Source of the DNA: JAPOXR01 sp965116115
Lineage (GTDB): Bacteria; Pseudomonadota; Alphaproteobacteria; Rhodobacterales; Rhodobacteraceae
Direction of reading: 5' to 3'
DNA length: 64,000 nucleotides
Assembly: GCA_965116115.1 (NCBI GenBank)
Contig: OZ220486.1
Location: forward strand, 2,790,001 to 2,854,000
In this document: positions 18,490-28,804 of the stretch, piece by piece
Layout: every line of letters begins with the position of its first letter
How positions within the stretch are numbered: position 1 is the stretch's first letter
The notes under the pieces: generated by a model
Database searches by the model: none
Told to the model about the DNA's origin: nothing
The model's input: only the letters and a program-made list of their open reading frames with translations
Made by a program: the position numbers and the translations under genes

Positions 18490-19176
18490 TCACGATTTCG
18501 GGCGATTTTCTTCGCTGTCAGGCACGTCAACCTGTGACCGGGCGCCGGCACCAGCGTCCCTTTCTGCCTTACCGCTGTCACCGGCGGCGCTTTCCGGCCA
18601 GAGCGCGTCAAGCGGGAAAGTGACGTCGTCAAAGGGCGGGAGCGAGACCGGCGCGTCATCGGCCAGCGTGGCAAGCAACACCCAGCGACCCTCACGGAGT
18701 TCGAACGCTTCCAGCATCTTCACATCTGGATCTACGAACCACATATGGAAGACGCCCTCGCGGGCGTAGATCGCTGCTTTCTCGTGCCGGTCGATCCGCA
18801 TTGTGGATGGCGACAGAACCTCGCAGACCCAGTCCGGCGCGATGTCGAAATAAGCCGCATCGGGATATTCAGGCATGGTTTCCCGCCGCCAGCCGGCCAG
18901 GTCAGGCACGGCTATGTCTTCCCCGTCGGAGCCGAAATGCAACTCCGGCTCGAACACGATCCACCAGCCGCCGGGGCCCCCGCGCCCGCGCCCGAACGGC
19001 GCGACCAGTTCCCCGACCAGTATCGAACTGGCCCACGCATGGCGCGCGGCCGGCCGTGGATGGGTATGAAGCGTACCCGCGAGCACTTCGGCTGTCATGT
19101 GGGGCGGGGCATCGAGCACGTCCTGATAAGTCGCATTGCGGTATGGTCTCTCCGCCAGTCTCGTGCCGGTGTTCAT
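18490..19176 (-). CDS. Uma2-family (DUF820) endonuclease-like protein
   Basis: A 228-residue protein with the PD-(D/E)XK-like fold of the Uma2 family. ATG 19176 is preceded by AGGAG, while the longer frame to 19347 has no such site. Visible family features are PHMTAEVLAGTLHTHPRPAARHA near the N-terminus, WWIVFEPELHF, DIAVPDLAGWRRE with the conserved Asp, and PDWVCEVLSPST followed by R-x-DRHEKAAIYAREGV, the hallmark C-terminal motif (E-V-LSPST, K, Y). Uma2 proteins are common in cyanobacteria and scattered in other phyla, often in many copies, and their role is unproven. The gene sits alone, oriented like dnaE upstream of it. Confidence 0.85.
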   Translation of the reverse strand: MNTGTRLAERPYRNATYQDVLDAPPHMTAEVLAGTLHTHPRPAARHAWASSILVGELVAPFGRGRGGPGGWWIVFEPELHFGSDGEDIAVPDLAGWRRETMPEYPDAAYFDIAPDWVCEVLSPSTMRIDRHEKAAIYAREGVFHMWFVDPDVKMLEAFELREGRWVLLATLADDAPVSLPPFDDVTFPLDALWPESAAGDSGKAERDAGAGARSQVDVPDSEENRPKS

Positions 19177-19343
19177 ACAACACGCTCCTTGTCCTTCCGC
19201 CGTAATAGCGTCGGGCGGAAATTCCGGCAACGACATCGCTCCGGATAAGCCGCCAAAGTCAGCATCGCTGTGAGGCGGGCAGGTTCTGGCCAGCCGGGCA
19301 TCCGAATTCATCTCGTTTCGGCGATAATTCGAGCGCACCGCCG

Positions 19344-22300
19344 TCAATACTCATTGACGACGACAATGCCTTCGAGACTGGCGATCGCCTTCTTGACTTT
19401 CGAGTTCAGCATGAATTTTCCGGGAATCTTGATTTCGAAATCGCAACTGATATCTGAAGCGGCGGGACAGAACGAGATTTCGCCCTGCCCTTCTCCTTTC
19501 CGGCAGTTCGTTTCCAGAAAATCCCGGACTCTTTTCGGCGCGTCCATCCCTTTGAAATAGATACGCAGCCCCTTCATCGCCGGAGTCCTGTCCGTTTCTC
19601 CGGATATATCCAGAAATTCCAAGACTTCAGTTTTCAGACGCATCTGGTCATTCTCCGAACTGGCCGTCACCACCGCCTTCAAGCAGCTGCCGACCGCCAG
19701 CTGTTCGCCGTGTTTATGCAGAAGATCGGAGAAAACAGTGATCTCGAAATTTCCGGACGGATCGGAAAGTTCCACAAACGCATACTTATTGCCCTGCCGC
19801 GAAATCCTCTGCTGCACCGCCGAGACATAGCCGGCCAAGAGAAACTTCCTGGGCGTGGAAGAGATGAGGTCCACCAATTCGGCATAAGGCAGAATTCCGT
19901 CCTTTTTCAGTTGGGAGAGGATGGCGTCCAACGGATGGCCGGTCAGATAATAGCCGATCGCGAAGAGCTCGTTTTCCGATTTCTCGAGTCCGCCCCAGTC
20001 TCCGCAATCCGGAAGGGAGGGCGGCGGAATTTCGCTGTCTTCTCCTCCGAACAGCGAATCCTGGCCTGAGTTGCGCTCTTCGAAAACAACCGCCGAATAC
20101 GAAAGCAACAGATCAACGGACTCGAACACACGTTTCCGGTTGCCGTCCAGCGCGTCAAACGCGCCGGACTGGGCCAGACACTCCAGCTGCCGTTTCCCGA
20201 CATGCCTGAGTTCAATCCGCCCGGCGAAATCGAAAAGGTCTTTGAATGGTCCGGCCTTACGCTCGTCAACAATGCGCCGGGCGGCCTCAGAACCGATGTT
20301 CCGCACCGCGCCCAGCCCGTAAAGCACTTCCCCGCCGTTCGTCGCAAACTCCGCATCGGAAGCATTGACGCAGGGCGGCCGCAGCTTGATGTTCAGCCGC
20401 TGCAGCTCGCCGGCGAAAGCCTTCAGCTTGTCGGTCTCCCCGATTTCGCAGTTCATAACCGATGCCATGAATTCGACCGGATGGTTGGCCTTGAGCCAAG
20501 CCGTCTGGTAGCTCACCAGAGCGTAGGCTGCGGCATGCGCTTTCGGAAACCCGTATTCCGCGAACCGCGCCATGAGATCCCACACTCCCGCTGCGGTTTT
20601 TCCGGCGACACCGTTGCGTTTCGCCCCTTCGAGAAACTTAGGTTTCTCGGCGTCCATGTCCTCCTTGACCTTTTTGCCGATGGCGCGCCGCAGCAGGTCA
20701 GCCTGGCCGAGCGAATAGCCGGCCATCGACTGGGCGATCTGCATGACCTGCTCCTGATAGACCATGATTCCATGGGTCTCGGCGACGATCCAGTCGATCG
20801 TTTCGTGCAGCTGCTTCCTGTTCTTGAGTCCGTTCTTGACATCGCAGTAAGCAGGGATGTTGTCCATCGGCCCCGGACGGTAGAGAGCCACGAGCGCGAC
20901 AATGTCTTCGATGCAGGCCGGTTTCAGGCGGCGCAGTGTCTCTTTCATTCCCGAACTTTCGAGCTGGAACACGGCCACTGTCTCCGCGGCGGCACACATC
21001 TGAAACGTCTTTTCGTCGTCAAGAGGAAGATTGTTGATGTCGATTTCGACTCCGTTCCCGGCGAGCAGATCAACGGCTTTCTTGATCGCGGTCAGGGTCT
21101 TCAGACCGAGAAAATCAAACTTGACCAAGCCCGCTCTTTCCGCCCATTTCATGGAAAACTGGGTTGCGGGCATCTCCGCTCTCGGGTCTTGGTAGACAGG
21201 CACCAGTTCATCCAGGGGCCGGTTCCCGATGACCACTCCGGCGGCATGTGTCGAAGCGTTGCGCAGCAGCCCCTCTAAGGACCGGGCATATTCGAACAGC
21301 CGGCCGATCAGCGGATCTGAATCGCGCATATCGCGCAGCCTGGGTTCCCGCTCCAGCGCCTCTTCAACAGGCACGTTTCTCGCTCCGTCACGGGGAATCA
21401 TCTTGGCGATCGCATCGGTCTTCGGGTAAGGAATGCGCAGCACGCGGCCGACATCCCGCACCGCGGCCCGCGACAGCAGCGCACCGAATGTGATGATGTG
21501 CGCGACACGGTCCTCGCCGTATTTTTTTCGGACATACCGGATGACCTCGTCGCGCCGTTCCTGGCAGAAATCGACATCGAAGTCCGGCATCGAGATCCGT
21601 TCGGGGTTCAGAAATCTCTCGAAAATCAGATCGAAGCGAATCGGATCAAGGTCGGTGATCGTCAACGCGTACGCCGCCAAGGACCCGGCCCCCGACCCGC
21701 GGCCCGCGCCGACCGGAATGCCGTTCTTTTTGGCCCATTTGATGAAATCCGCGACAATCAGGAAGTAGCCGGCGAATCCCATGCTTTCGATGACGCCGAG
21801 TTCGTACTCCAGCCGCTCCCGGTATTTCTCCTCGGCCGCCGCGGGTGTGATCACAGCCAGCCGCTCGGTCAGACCTTCCCTGGCCTGGCGGCGCAGTTCG
21901 TCGCCCTCGTTTTCGGTGAAAACAGGCAGAATCGGATCGCGCGGCTGCGCCCAGAATGAGCAGCGTCTTGCGATTTCCACCGAATTGGAAACGGCTTCCG
22001 GCAAATCCGCGAACAGTTCCGCCATCTCTTTCGCCGACTTGAAATAATGCTCCGGAGTCAGGCGGCGGCGGCCCGCAATCTGCTCGACATGGGCGGCCTG
22101 GGCTATGCAGATCAGTGCGTCATGGGCGTCGAACATCTCCCGGTTTGGAAAATGGACGTCGTTGGTAGCAACCAAGGGAAGCTTGTTTTTGTATGCAAGC
22201 TTGAGCATCACCGGCTCAGCGGCTGATTCACGCAGCGATAAATCGGATTCGTCAGAAAGGTGGCGCTGAATCTCCACATAAGCGCGGCCCGGATAGATTT

Positions 22301-22784
22301 CCGCGATCTCAAGCAGCGCGGCCTCGGCATCAGCATGCCGGCCCTCGGCAGCGAGTCTGCCGACCGGACCCTCCGCGCCGCCGGTCAGGCAGATCAATCC
22401 TTCGGAAAACAGCCGCAGCTGGTCCATGGTCAGTTCCGCGGAACCGTTGTCGGAATCGAGATACAGACAGGAATTGAGTTTGAGCAGATTGCCGTAGCCG
22501 GATTCGTCCTTTGCCAGAAGTACGATCGAACCGCCTTCGGAGGGCTGCCCGCCCTGTCCGGCTCTCACCGCGAACTGGCATCCGTGAATCGGCTGGATTC
22601 CGGCCTTGGAGAGGATAGTCGCGAATTCAAGCGCACAGAACAGATTACCGTTGTCGGTGACGGCAACCGCAGGCATTCCGTTATCGATGCACAGAGCCGG
22701 CAGACCGTCAAGACGCACCGCGCCTTCCAGCAGCGAATATTCGCTGCGGACCCGCAGGTGGACGAATCGCGGCGCGTCTTGCAT
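19344..22784 (-). CDS. dnaE: DNA polymerase III alpha subunit
   Basis: The 1146-residue replicative polymerase subunit. Domains in order are an N-terminal PHP domain (FVHLRVRSEYSLLEGAV at about 7-23, then VAVTDNGNLF), the palm with PDFDVDFCQERRDEVIRY at about 400-417 carrying two catalytic Asp (D401 and D403, the same numbers as in E. coli), and KFDFLGLKTLTAIKKAVDLL with the third. KRKVKEDMD-like finger motifs follow (IGKKVKEDMDAEKPKF), then a helix-hairpin-helix part. QDSLF at about 908-912 fits a beta-clamp-binding motif, and the tail holds an OB fold (LLAGYVSAVQQRISRQGNKY). Length and spacing are normal and no frame damage is seen. It is a core chromosomal anchor between accessory DNA. Confidence 0.97.
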   Translation of the reverse strand: MQDAPRFVHLRVRSEYSLLEGAVRLDGLPALCIDNGMPAVAVTDNGNLFCALEFATILSKAGIQPIHGCQFAVRAGQGGQPSEGGSIVLLAKDESGYGNLLKLNSCLYLDSDNGSAELTMDQLRLFSEGLICLTGGAEGPVGRLAAEGRHADAEAALLEIAEIYPGRAYVEIQRHLSDESDLSLRESAAEPVMLKLAYKNKLPLVATNDVHFPNREMFDAHDALICIAQAAHVEQIAGRRRLTPEHYFKSAKEMAELFADLPEAVSNSVEIARRCSFWAQPRDPILPVFTENEGDELRRQAREGLTERLAVITPAAAEEKYRERLEYELGVIESMGFAGYFLIVADFIKWAKKNGIPVGAGRGSGAGSLAAYALTITDLDPIRFDLIFERFLNPERISMPDFDVDFCQERRDEVIRYVRKKYGEDRVAHIITFGALLSRAAVRDVGRVLRIPYPKTDAIAKMIPRDGARNVPVEEALEREPRLRDMRDSDPLIGRLFEYARSLEGLLRNASTHAAGVVIGNRPLDELVPVYQDPRAEMPATQFSMKWAERAGLVKFDFLGLKTLTAIKKAVDLLAGNGVEIDINNLPLDDEKTFQMCAAAETVAVFQLESSGMKETLRRLKPACIEDIVALVALYRPGPMDNIPAYCDVKNGLKNRKQLHETIDWIVAETHGIMVYQEQVMQIAQSMAGYSLGQADLLRRAIGKKVKEDMDAEKPKFLEGAKRNGVAGKTAAGVWDLMARFAEYGFPKAHAAAYALVSYQTAWLKANHPVEFMASVMNCEIGETDKLKAFAGELQRLNIKLRPPCVNASDAEFATNGGEVLYGLGAVRNIGSEAARRIVDERKAGPFKDLFDFAGRIELRHVGKRQLECLAQSGAFDALDGNRKRVFESVDLLLSYSAVVFEERNSGQDSLFGGEDSEIPPPSLPDCGDWGGLEKSENELFAIGYYLTGHPLDAILSQLKKDGILPYAELVDLISSTPRKFLLAGYVSAVQQRISRQGNKYAFVELSDPSGNFEITVFSDLLHKHGEQLAVGSCLKAVVTASSENDQMRLKTEVLEFLDISGETDRTPAMKGLRIYFKGMDAPKRVRDFLETNCRKGEGQGEISFCPAASDISCDFEIKIPGKFMLNSKVKKAIASLEGIVVVNEY

Positions 22785-23014
22785 GGGCGCTTGCTAAACT
22801 AGTTGCGCGTCTTGGTGAACCTTCCGCCGGCCCGTGCGCATCCGCAGGAAACCGGCCGCATGCCCAGAGCAGTCTGCGGGCAGCATTCTCCGCACAGGGA
22901 AGGCCCGGAGTGAATTCGCGGCGTCCGTTTTGCCGCGCAGCCGCAGCCGGTGTATATTGATAACGGACAGTCGGAACGGTCATGCTGTCCTTGGATTTCA
23001 CAGGCGGGAAGCGG

Positions 23015-24412
23015 ATGCCGGAAGCGGAATTTTCAGTCAACGGTCAGCGGATGCGCCCCGATTTGTCTTCGCCGAACAGGACGTTGCTGGATTTTCTGCG
23101 CGAAGACAAAGGGCTGACCGGAACCAAAGAAGGCTGCAACGAGGGCGACTGCGGCGCATGCACGGTCATGGTCACAGACCGGTTCGGCGGAAGAATCCGC
23201 CGCAGGGCGGTGAATTCCTGCATCCTGTTTCTGCCGCAGGTGATCGGGAAGGATGTCCGCACGGTCGAAGGATTGACCGCCCCTGACGGGCAGCTGCACC
23301 CGGTCCAGGATGCGATGATCCGGCATCATGGGAGCCAGTGCGGCTTCTGCACGCCCGGCATCGTGATGTCGCTGGCCGCCGCGCACGCCGCCGGCTGCCG
23401 GGACCACGACGACGTGCTCGCCGGGAACCTGTGCAGATGCACCGGCTACGCGCCGATCGTCCGAGCCGCGGAAGCCGCGTCCGGCAAGCCTGTTCCAGCT
23501 TGGCTCAGACAGATTGAGAACAATCTCCCCTACCGTTCATCAGCGTCGCGGACCGACCGGATTTTCATGCCGAGGAACGTCAGCGAACTGGCGGAGTGGT
23601 ACGCGGACAACCCGACCGCGCTTCTGGTCGCGGGCGCGACCGATGTGGGCCTCTGGGTCACCAAACAGCTGCGCGAGCCGGAGCCATTGTGCTTCATCGG
23701 CGATGTGAACGGTCTCGCGGAAATCAAGGAAGGACCGGAATGGACTGCCGTCGGGGCCGCTGTCACATTGTCACGTCTCAAAGAGGCCGTGAATGAGCGC
23801 CATCCCGGCTTCGCGGAACTGCTGAGGCGGTTCGGGTCAGCGCAGGTCCGCAATTCCGCCACGATCGGCGGCAATATCGCGAACGGGTCCCCGATCGGCG
23901 ATGCGGCTCCCGCTCTGATCGCTCTGGGCGCGGAACTGACGCTCCGCCGCCGCGGCAGGAGACGGTCGATGCCGCTTGAAGACTTTTTCCTCGGCTACGG
24001 AAAGCAGGACCGCCTGCCCGGAGAATTCATTGAATCTCTGAGGTTCCCGGCGCAGCCGGACCGGCTGCGCTGCTACAAACTGTCGAAACGTTTCGATCAG
24101 GACATCTCGGCGGTCTGCGGCTGCATCAATGTCTTTGTGGAGAACAACAAAGTCACGCGCACGCGCATTGCCTTCGGGGGCATGGCGGCCACGCCGAAGC
24201 GGGCAGCCCATGCCGAAGCGGCATTGCGGGGACAGAACTGGTCAACAGACACGGCGCGCAGCGCGATGGAGGCTATGAGCAGGGATTTTTCGCCGATCAG
24301 CGACGCCCGGGCTTCATCACATTACCGGATGACGGCAGCGAGGAACATGCTCCGGAAATACTTTCTGCAGGACACAGAGCCGGCGGAAGCGGCATGCGTC
24401 AACGATGTCTGA
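23015..24412 (+). CDS. xdhA: Xanthine dehydrogenase small subunit (2Fe-2S and FAD domains)
   Basis: With XdhB it oxidises hypoxanthine to xanthine and xanthine to urate. The first iron-sulfur cluster is bound by EGCNEGDCGACTV (about residues 40-52), the second by GSQCGFCTPG and NLCRCTGYAPI. The FAD part begins near 190 with LLVAGATDVGLWVTK and continues with SAQVRNSATIGGNIANGSPIGD. I prefer ATG 23015 (MPEAEFSVNG) because GGGAAGCGG precedes it; an upstream ATG at 22982 in the same frame would add 11 residues. It overlaps xdhB by 8 bp, so the three xdh genes form one operon. It belongs to the bacterial two-subunit type. Confidence 0.93.
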   Translation: MPEAEFSVNGQRMRPDLSSPNRTLLDFLREDKGLTGTKEGCNEGDCGACTVMVTDRFGGRIRRRAVNSCILFLPQVIGKDVRTVEGLTAPDGQLHPVQDAMIRHHGSQCGFCTPGIVMSLAAAHAAGCRDHDDVLAGNLCRCTGYAPIVRAAEAASGKPVPAWLRQIENNLPYRSSASRTDRIFMPRNVSELAEWYADNPTALLVAGATDVGLWVTKQLREPEPLCFIGDVNGLAEIKEGPEWTAVGAAVTLSRLKEAVNERHPGFAELLRRFGSAQVRNSATIGGNIANGSPIGDAAPALIALGAELTLRRRGRRRSMPLEDFFLGYGKQDRLPGEFIESLRFPAQPDRLRCYKLSKRFDQDISAVCGCINVFVENNKVTRTRIAFGGMAATPKRAAHAEAALRGQNWSTDTARSAMEAMSRDFSPISDARASSHYRMTAARNMLRKYFLQDTEPAEAACVNDV

Positions 24413-26717
24413 CATCAGGACCGTCCACAAGCCGTTTTCCCACGATGCCGCCCCGCAGCATGTCAGCGGACAGGCGGTTTACGTGGATGATATTCCAGCG
24501 CCGGCGAACACGCTGCATCTGGCGTTCGGCCTGTCAGAAGTCGCCTGCGGCCGGATTGAATCGGTGAATCTAGAAGCTGTCAGGAATTCACGCGGCGTCC
24601 GGGCGGTGATGACGGCGGATGATCTTCCAGCGGCCAATGATGTCTCCCCCGCGGCGCATGACGAACCGTTGCTGGCCGCGGGCAGCGTGCATTTCGTCGG
24701 GCAGCCGGTGTTTCTGGTCATCGCCGACAGCCATCTTCTGGCCCGGCGGGCCGCCGCCCGCGGCGAGACGGAGATTGAAAAACTCGAGGCCGTCCTCACC
24801 ATTGACGAAGCCGTCAAGGCGGGCAGCCGCTTCGAGGAGCCGCTGGAATATCAAAAAGGCGACCCGCGCCAAGCCATTGAAAGCGCGGAACACACGGTTA
24901 CAGGAGAAATCGAAATCGGCGGTCAGGAGCATTTCTATCTTGAAGGCCAGACGGCGCTGGCAATTCCTCAGGAAGCCGGCGGCATGCTGGTCTACAGCTC
25001 CACCCAGCATCCGGCGGAAGTTCAGAAGAAAGTTGCCGAAACCATCGGCAGGCCGATGAATGCCGTGCGGGTGCAGACACGCCGCATGGGCGGGGGATTC
25101 GGCGGCAAGGAAAGTCAGGCCAATGCCGTCGCCTGCGCCTGCGCGGCTGCGGCGGAAATCACGGGCCGGCCGTGCAAAATGCGGCTTGACCGCGACGACG
25201 ACATGATCACGACCGGCAAACGCCACGACGCCGTCATAAAATACCGCGCCGGATTTGACGGAAACGGGCGCATCAGCGGGATCGAGTTTGATCAGAATTT
25301 CCGCTGCGGCTGGTCCCGCGATCTGTCGCTGCCGGTCGCCGACCGGGCCATGCTGCACGCCGACAATTGTTACGATCTGCCGGCCGTCCGCGTGACGTCA
25401 GAGCGGCTGAAGACAAACACGCAGTCAGCAACCGCGTTCCGCGGCTTCGGCGGTCCTCAGGGCATGCTCGGCATCGAACGGGTGATGGATCATATCGCTT
25501 TCGCGCTGGGACAGGATTCAGTGGCTGTCCGCAAAAACAACCTTTATCCGCCGATGGGCACGTTTCCCTGCGGCGAAACATTTTATGGAATGAAGGTTGA
25601 GGATTTTGTCGCCGGCGAAATCATTGATGAACTCGTTTCAGCCTGCGGTTACCGCGCCAGGCGCAAAGAGACCGATGCATGGAACGCGTCACATTCGGTG
25701 ATCAAGCGGGGGCTGGCGCTGACCCCCGTCAAGTTCGGAATTTCATTCACTCTCACGCATCTGAATCAGGCCGGCGCATTGGTTCATGTCTATCAGGACG
25801 GCTCTATCCGCATCAATCACGGCGGCACCGAAATGGGTCAAGGCCTGTACGTCAAGATTGCCCAGGTCGCCGCGGAAGCATTCGGCCAGCCGCTGGCTTC
25901 CGTCCGCATAACCGCGGCCGACACCGGCAAAGTGCCGAACACGGCACCGACAGCCGCCTCTTCCGGAACGGACCTGAACGGAATGGCGGTAAAGAAGGCG
26001 TGTGACGAGATCGTCGGGCGGCTAGCCGGATTCGTCGCATCCCGGCATCAGGCGCAAGCGAGCGATGTCCGTTTCACTGACGGCCGGTTCTTTGTCGGCA
26101 GCGAGTCGTACAGTTTCGAGGACACCGTGAATTCCGCCTATCTGAACCGGGTTTCGCTGTCGGCCACCGGCTTCTACGCGACTCCCAAGGTCAATTGGGA
26201 CCGCGCCGCCGGAAAAGGGCGTCCGTTCTTTTATTTCGCGTACGGAGCCGCCGCGACGGAAGTCGCGCTCGACGCGTTGACTGGCGAACACAGAATTCTG
26301 CGCGCCGACATCATACATGATGCCGGACGTTCATTGAATCCGGCCGTCGACATCGGGCAGATCGAAGGCGGTTATGTCCAGGGAGCCGGCTGGCTCACGA
26401 CAGAGGAGCTTGTCTGGAATCCGGAAGGCCGGCTGATGACGCACGCGCCGTCGACATACAAGATACCGGCCTGCTCTGACCGCCCGCGCGAATTCAATGT
26501 CAAACTGTGGGACAAGGGGCGCAACCGGGAAAATGTCATCTACCGTTCGAAAGCCGTCGGAGAACCGCCGCTCATGCTGGGGATCTCAGTCTTGATGGCG
26601 CTGTCGGACGCAGTCTCGTCATGCGGGAACGGATCGGTTTATCCTTCGCTGGATGCTCCAGCGACTCCTGAAACAGTGCTGGCGGCGGTCAGCCGCCAGC
26701 GGGATGAACGGAATTGA
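24405..26717 (+). CDS. xdhB: Xanthine dehydrogenase molybdopterin-binding subunit
   Basis: A 770-residue large subunit that holds the molybdenum cofactor and the substrate site. Typical segments are AAPQHVSGQAVYVDDIP at the start, GQEHFYLEGQTALAIP near 175-190, RRMGGGFGGKESQA near 228-241, TAFRGFGGPQGMLG near 345 and INHGGTEMGQGLYVKIAQ near 470. VGEPPLMLGISV near 720 contains the conserved GE-P-P with the catalytic Glu. The start ATG overlaps the xdhA end by 8 bp and the end overlaps xdhC by 4 bp (TTGA), which implies translational coupling. The frame is full length. Confidence 0.95.
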   Translation: MSDIRTVHKPFSHDAAPQHVSGQAVYVDDIPAPANTLHLAFGLSEVACGRIESVNLEAVRNSRGVRAVMTADDLPAANDVSPAAHDEPLLAAGSVHFVGQPVFLVIADSHLLARRAAARGETEIEKLEAVLTIDEAVKAGSRFEEPLEYQKGDPRQAIESAEHTVTGEIEIGGQEHFYLEGQTALAIPQEAGGMLVYSSTQHPAEVQKKVAETIGRPMNAVRVQTRRMGGGFGGKESQANAVACACAAAAEITGRPCKMRLDRDDDMITTGKRHDAVIKYRAGFDGNGRISGIEFDQNFRCGWSRDLSLPVADRAMLHADNCYDLPAVRVTSERLKTNTQSATAFRGFGGPQGMLGIERVMDHIAFALGQDSVAVRKNNLYPPMGTFPCGETFYGMKVEDFVAGEIIDELVSACGYRARRKETDAWNASHSVIKRGLALTPVKFGISFTLTHLNQAGALVHVYQDGSIRINHGGTEMGQGLYVKIAQVAAEAFGQPLASVRITAADTGKVPNTAPTAASSGTDLNGMAVKKACDEIVGRLAGFVASRHQAQASDVRFTDGRFFVGSESYSFEDTVNSAYLNRVSLSATGFYATPKVNWDRAAGKGRPFFYFAYGAAATEVALDALTGEHRILRADIIHDAGRSLNPAVDIGQIEGGYVQGAGWLTTEELVWNPEGRLMTHAPSTYKIPACSDRPREFNVKLWDKGRNRENVIYRSKAVGEPPLMLGISVLMALSDAVSSCGNGSVYPSLDAPATPETVLAAVSRQRDERN

Positions 26718-27625
26718 GCCTGGATCTGGCAGAACTTCAAACACAGGTCAGACGACACGGCGAGGTCGCACGGGTGGTCGTCGTTGATACTGCCGGTTCA
26801 GCGCCCAGAGAAGCCGGCGCTTCAATGACCGTCTGGCCGAATGGCCAGTCAGGCACGATCGGCGGCGGCGCACTCGAATTCAAGGCGGCGGAGGACGCGC
26901 GGCGGCAACTCGAAGGGGGCGTCAATACTCCGCGTCTGGAACGCGTGCCGCTCGGCCCGGGGCTTGGGCAGTGCTGCGGAGGATCCGTGACCCTGCTGAC
27001 CGAAATATTCGACCGCGGGTCAGCTGCCGAGCTGCAAAGGCTGTCTGAAAACGGCTTCTGTGTCCGGGCTGTATCCGGCCAAGACGCCGGCAATTCAATC
27101 GCGCTGCGACGCATACGACAATCTGATGCCGAAGCCGTCGCAGCCGCCGGCTGGGTGGCGGAGAGACTGGCGGCACCGAAAAGGACGGTATGGATTTACG
27201 GCGCAGGCCATGTCGGCCGGGCCATCGTGGATATATTGGCGCCACTGCCCCAGTTCGGCATCGTTTGGCTGGATGTCAGCCGGGAGCGGTTTCCAGATAG
27301 CCGCGAAGCAAAGGCCGACATCCTCGTCGCCGCTGACCTGGCGAAAGCGGCCGCTCACGCGCCTGACAACGGCGAGCATCTTGTTATGACTTACTCACAC
27401 GCGGTGGATCTGGAAATCTGCAGCAGAATATTGTCGCGGAAGTTCAGATCCGCGGGACTGATCGGCTCATCCACAAAATGGGCCCGTTTTCGGAAGCGCC
27501 TGATCGAATCCGGACATGACCCGCAGCTGGTCGACCGGATATCCTGCCCGATCGGCAATATCCGCTTCGGCAAACATCCGCGCGCGATTGCCATCGGGGT
27601 CGCAGCCGGGCTTTTGTCGCAATAA
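26714..27625 (+). CDS. xdhC: Xanthine dehydrogenase accessory protein XdhC
   Basis: This 303-residue chaperone loads and sulfurates the molybdenum cofactor for XdhAB but is not part of the final enzyme. The N-terminal XdhC/CoxI domain shows VVVDTAGSAPREAGASM and SGTIGGGALEF, then GLGQCCGGSVTLL with the conserved Cys pair. A Rossmann-type C-terminal domain starts at about residue 155 (RTVWIYGAGHVGRAIVDIL) and ends with CPIGNIRFGKHPRAIAIGV. The start is a TTG overlapping the xdhB stop. Gene order xdhABC is the usual one in proteobacteria. Confidence 0.93.
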   Translation: MSLDLAELQTQVRRHGEVARVVVVDTAGSAPREAGASMTVWPNGQSGTIGGGALEFKAAEDARRQLEGGVNTPRLERVPLGPGLGQCCGGSVTLLTEIFDRGSAAELQRLSENGFCVRAVSGQDAGNSIALRRIRQSDAEAVAAAGWVAERLAAPKRTVWIYGAGHVGRAIVDILAPLPQFGIVWLDVSRERFPDSREAKADILVAADLAKAAAHAPDNGEHLVMTYSHAVDLEICSRILSRKFRSAGLIGSSTKWARFRKRLIESGHDPQLVDRISCPIGNIRFGKHPRAIAIGVAAGLLSQ

Positions 27626-27808
27626 GCTGCATCTTTGATCAGTCATATCCGCTCAGGAAAAGACTCCCGGGACGCGCCCCGCCCGCGCTGCCGGCAGCCG
27701 CTGGACCGACCGTCATTCTGATAGTCGTTGAAAAGCCGTCCGTCAGAAAACGGCTCCTTGCGTCCGGTCATTCCTGCGGAGTCCGTTCATCGTCAATACT
27801 GCCGCTTA

Positions 27809-28621
27809 TCACTTGCCCTCGTCATCGGGATGACCCAGTTCGCAAAACCAGCCGCCAATGAACTTGACTCCGGGCGCGATCGGGACAGGGGTTTCGGTTC
27901 TGGCCTCTACCGCGGCGCGGAAGGGCTCAGCGCTGTCCTGCGGATGAAACCCAACATGGCCGGCCTTGCTGTCGTCTATGACTTTCAGCCGGTTATCGGA
28001 AATGCCGTGGCCGATGGTATGGCCCAGCCGCGGGCAGATCAGCCCTCGTTCCACATACTGCACGCAATCGGCAAAGCTGAGCCAACTCCACAGCATCCGT
28101 CTGTCCGCCGGTTCGGGGAAAGACGAAAAGATCCGCAGACACAAGCTTTCGATCCCGAACTTGTCCCAGTAAAGGCGGCTCAGGCTTTCGACAAAGTTCT
28201 TCGAAACACCATACAGGCTGTCGGGCCTTACAGGCGCGTCGGCGTCAATATGCGCCTCTATTTCGTGATAGCCGACAGCGTGCACAGACGAAGCGTAGAC
28301 CACCCGTTTGGCCCCGTTTTTCCGCGCACCTTCATAGATGTGGTAGGAGCCGCGGATATTGCTGTCGAGAACGGTTTCGAAATCCATCTCCAGCGGCGCA
28401 CCGCCGAAATGCACAATGGCATCGACGTCCTTGGTCAGGGCCATGATTCCGTCAAAATCGCCCAATTCGCAGACAACAGCCTCTTCATGCGGCTGCACGT
28501 CAGCCATCTCCATCCGGTCCGAGATACGCACTTGCCCGGCCAGATGGGCCAGCCCCTTACGCAGTTCGGTGCCCAGACGGCCCGCTGCGCCGGTAATCAG
28601 AATACGGTTGAATCGGGTCAT
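27809..28621 (-). CDS. udh: Uronate dehydrogenase-like NAD-dependent epimerase/dehydratase family protein
   Basis: A 270-residue short-chain (extended) dehydrogenase. The NAD site is ILITGAAGRLGTELR at residues about 6-20. VVYASSVHAVGYHE near 110 and SLYGVSKNFVE near 134-144 supply the Ser and Tyr-x3-Lys catalytic set. Length and these motifs, especially SSVHAVGYH, fit hexuronate dehydrogenase, which oxidises galacturonate or glucuronate to the aldarolactone. ATG 28621 is preceded by GGAG; the longer frame to 28657 lacks such a site. It is monocistronic and faces away from the DoeB-like cluster. A different sugar substrate within the family remains possible. Confidence 0.75.
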   Translation of the reverse strand: MTRFNRILITGAAGRLGTELRKGLAHLAGQVRISDRMEMADVQPHEEAVVCELGDFDGIMALTKDVDAIVHFGGAPLEMDFETVLDSNIRGSYHIYEGARKNGAKRVVYASSVHAVGYHEIEAHIDADAPVRPDSLYGVSKNFVESLSRLYWDKFGIESLCLRIFSSFPEPADRRMLWSWLSFADCVQYVERGLICPRLGHTIGHGISDNRLKVIDDSKAGHVGFHPQDSAEPFRAAVEARTETPVPIAPGVKFIGGWFCELGHPDDEGK

Positions 28622-28795
28622 GTTGATCTCCTGAGCGCATTGGCGGGACAGCGTCACGGATATAAATGGCAGCGGCGCTCAGCGCATCATCAAATGCCGC
28701 GGCTGACAGGCGGAAAAACGGTATCCGATCAGAAGGCTCGGTTCGCGGCTGTGCCGTTCCGTCCGCCTGCGGCGCTTTCGTCGCCAGTTCTGGAC

Positions 28796-28804
28796 GGGGG
28801 GGGG
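28796..28804 (+). repeat. G9 homopolymer tract upstream of udh
   Basis: Nine G in a row, 175 bp before the udh start (C9 in the udh direction). It is non-coding. It could vary in length like the tracts at the autotransporter. Confidence 0.6.
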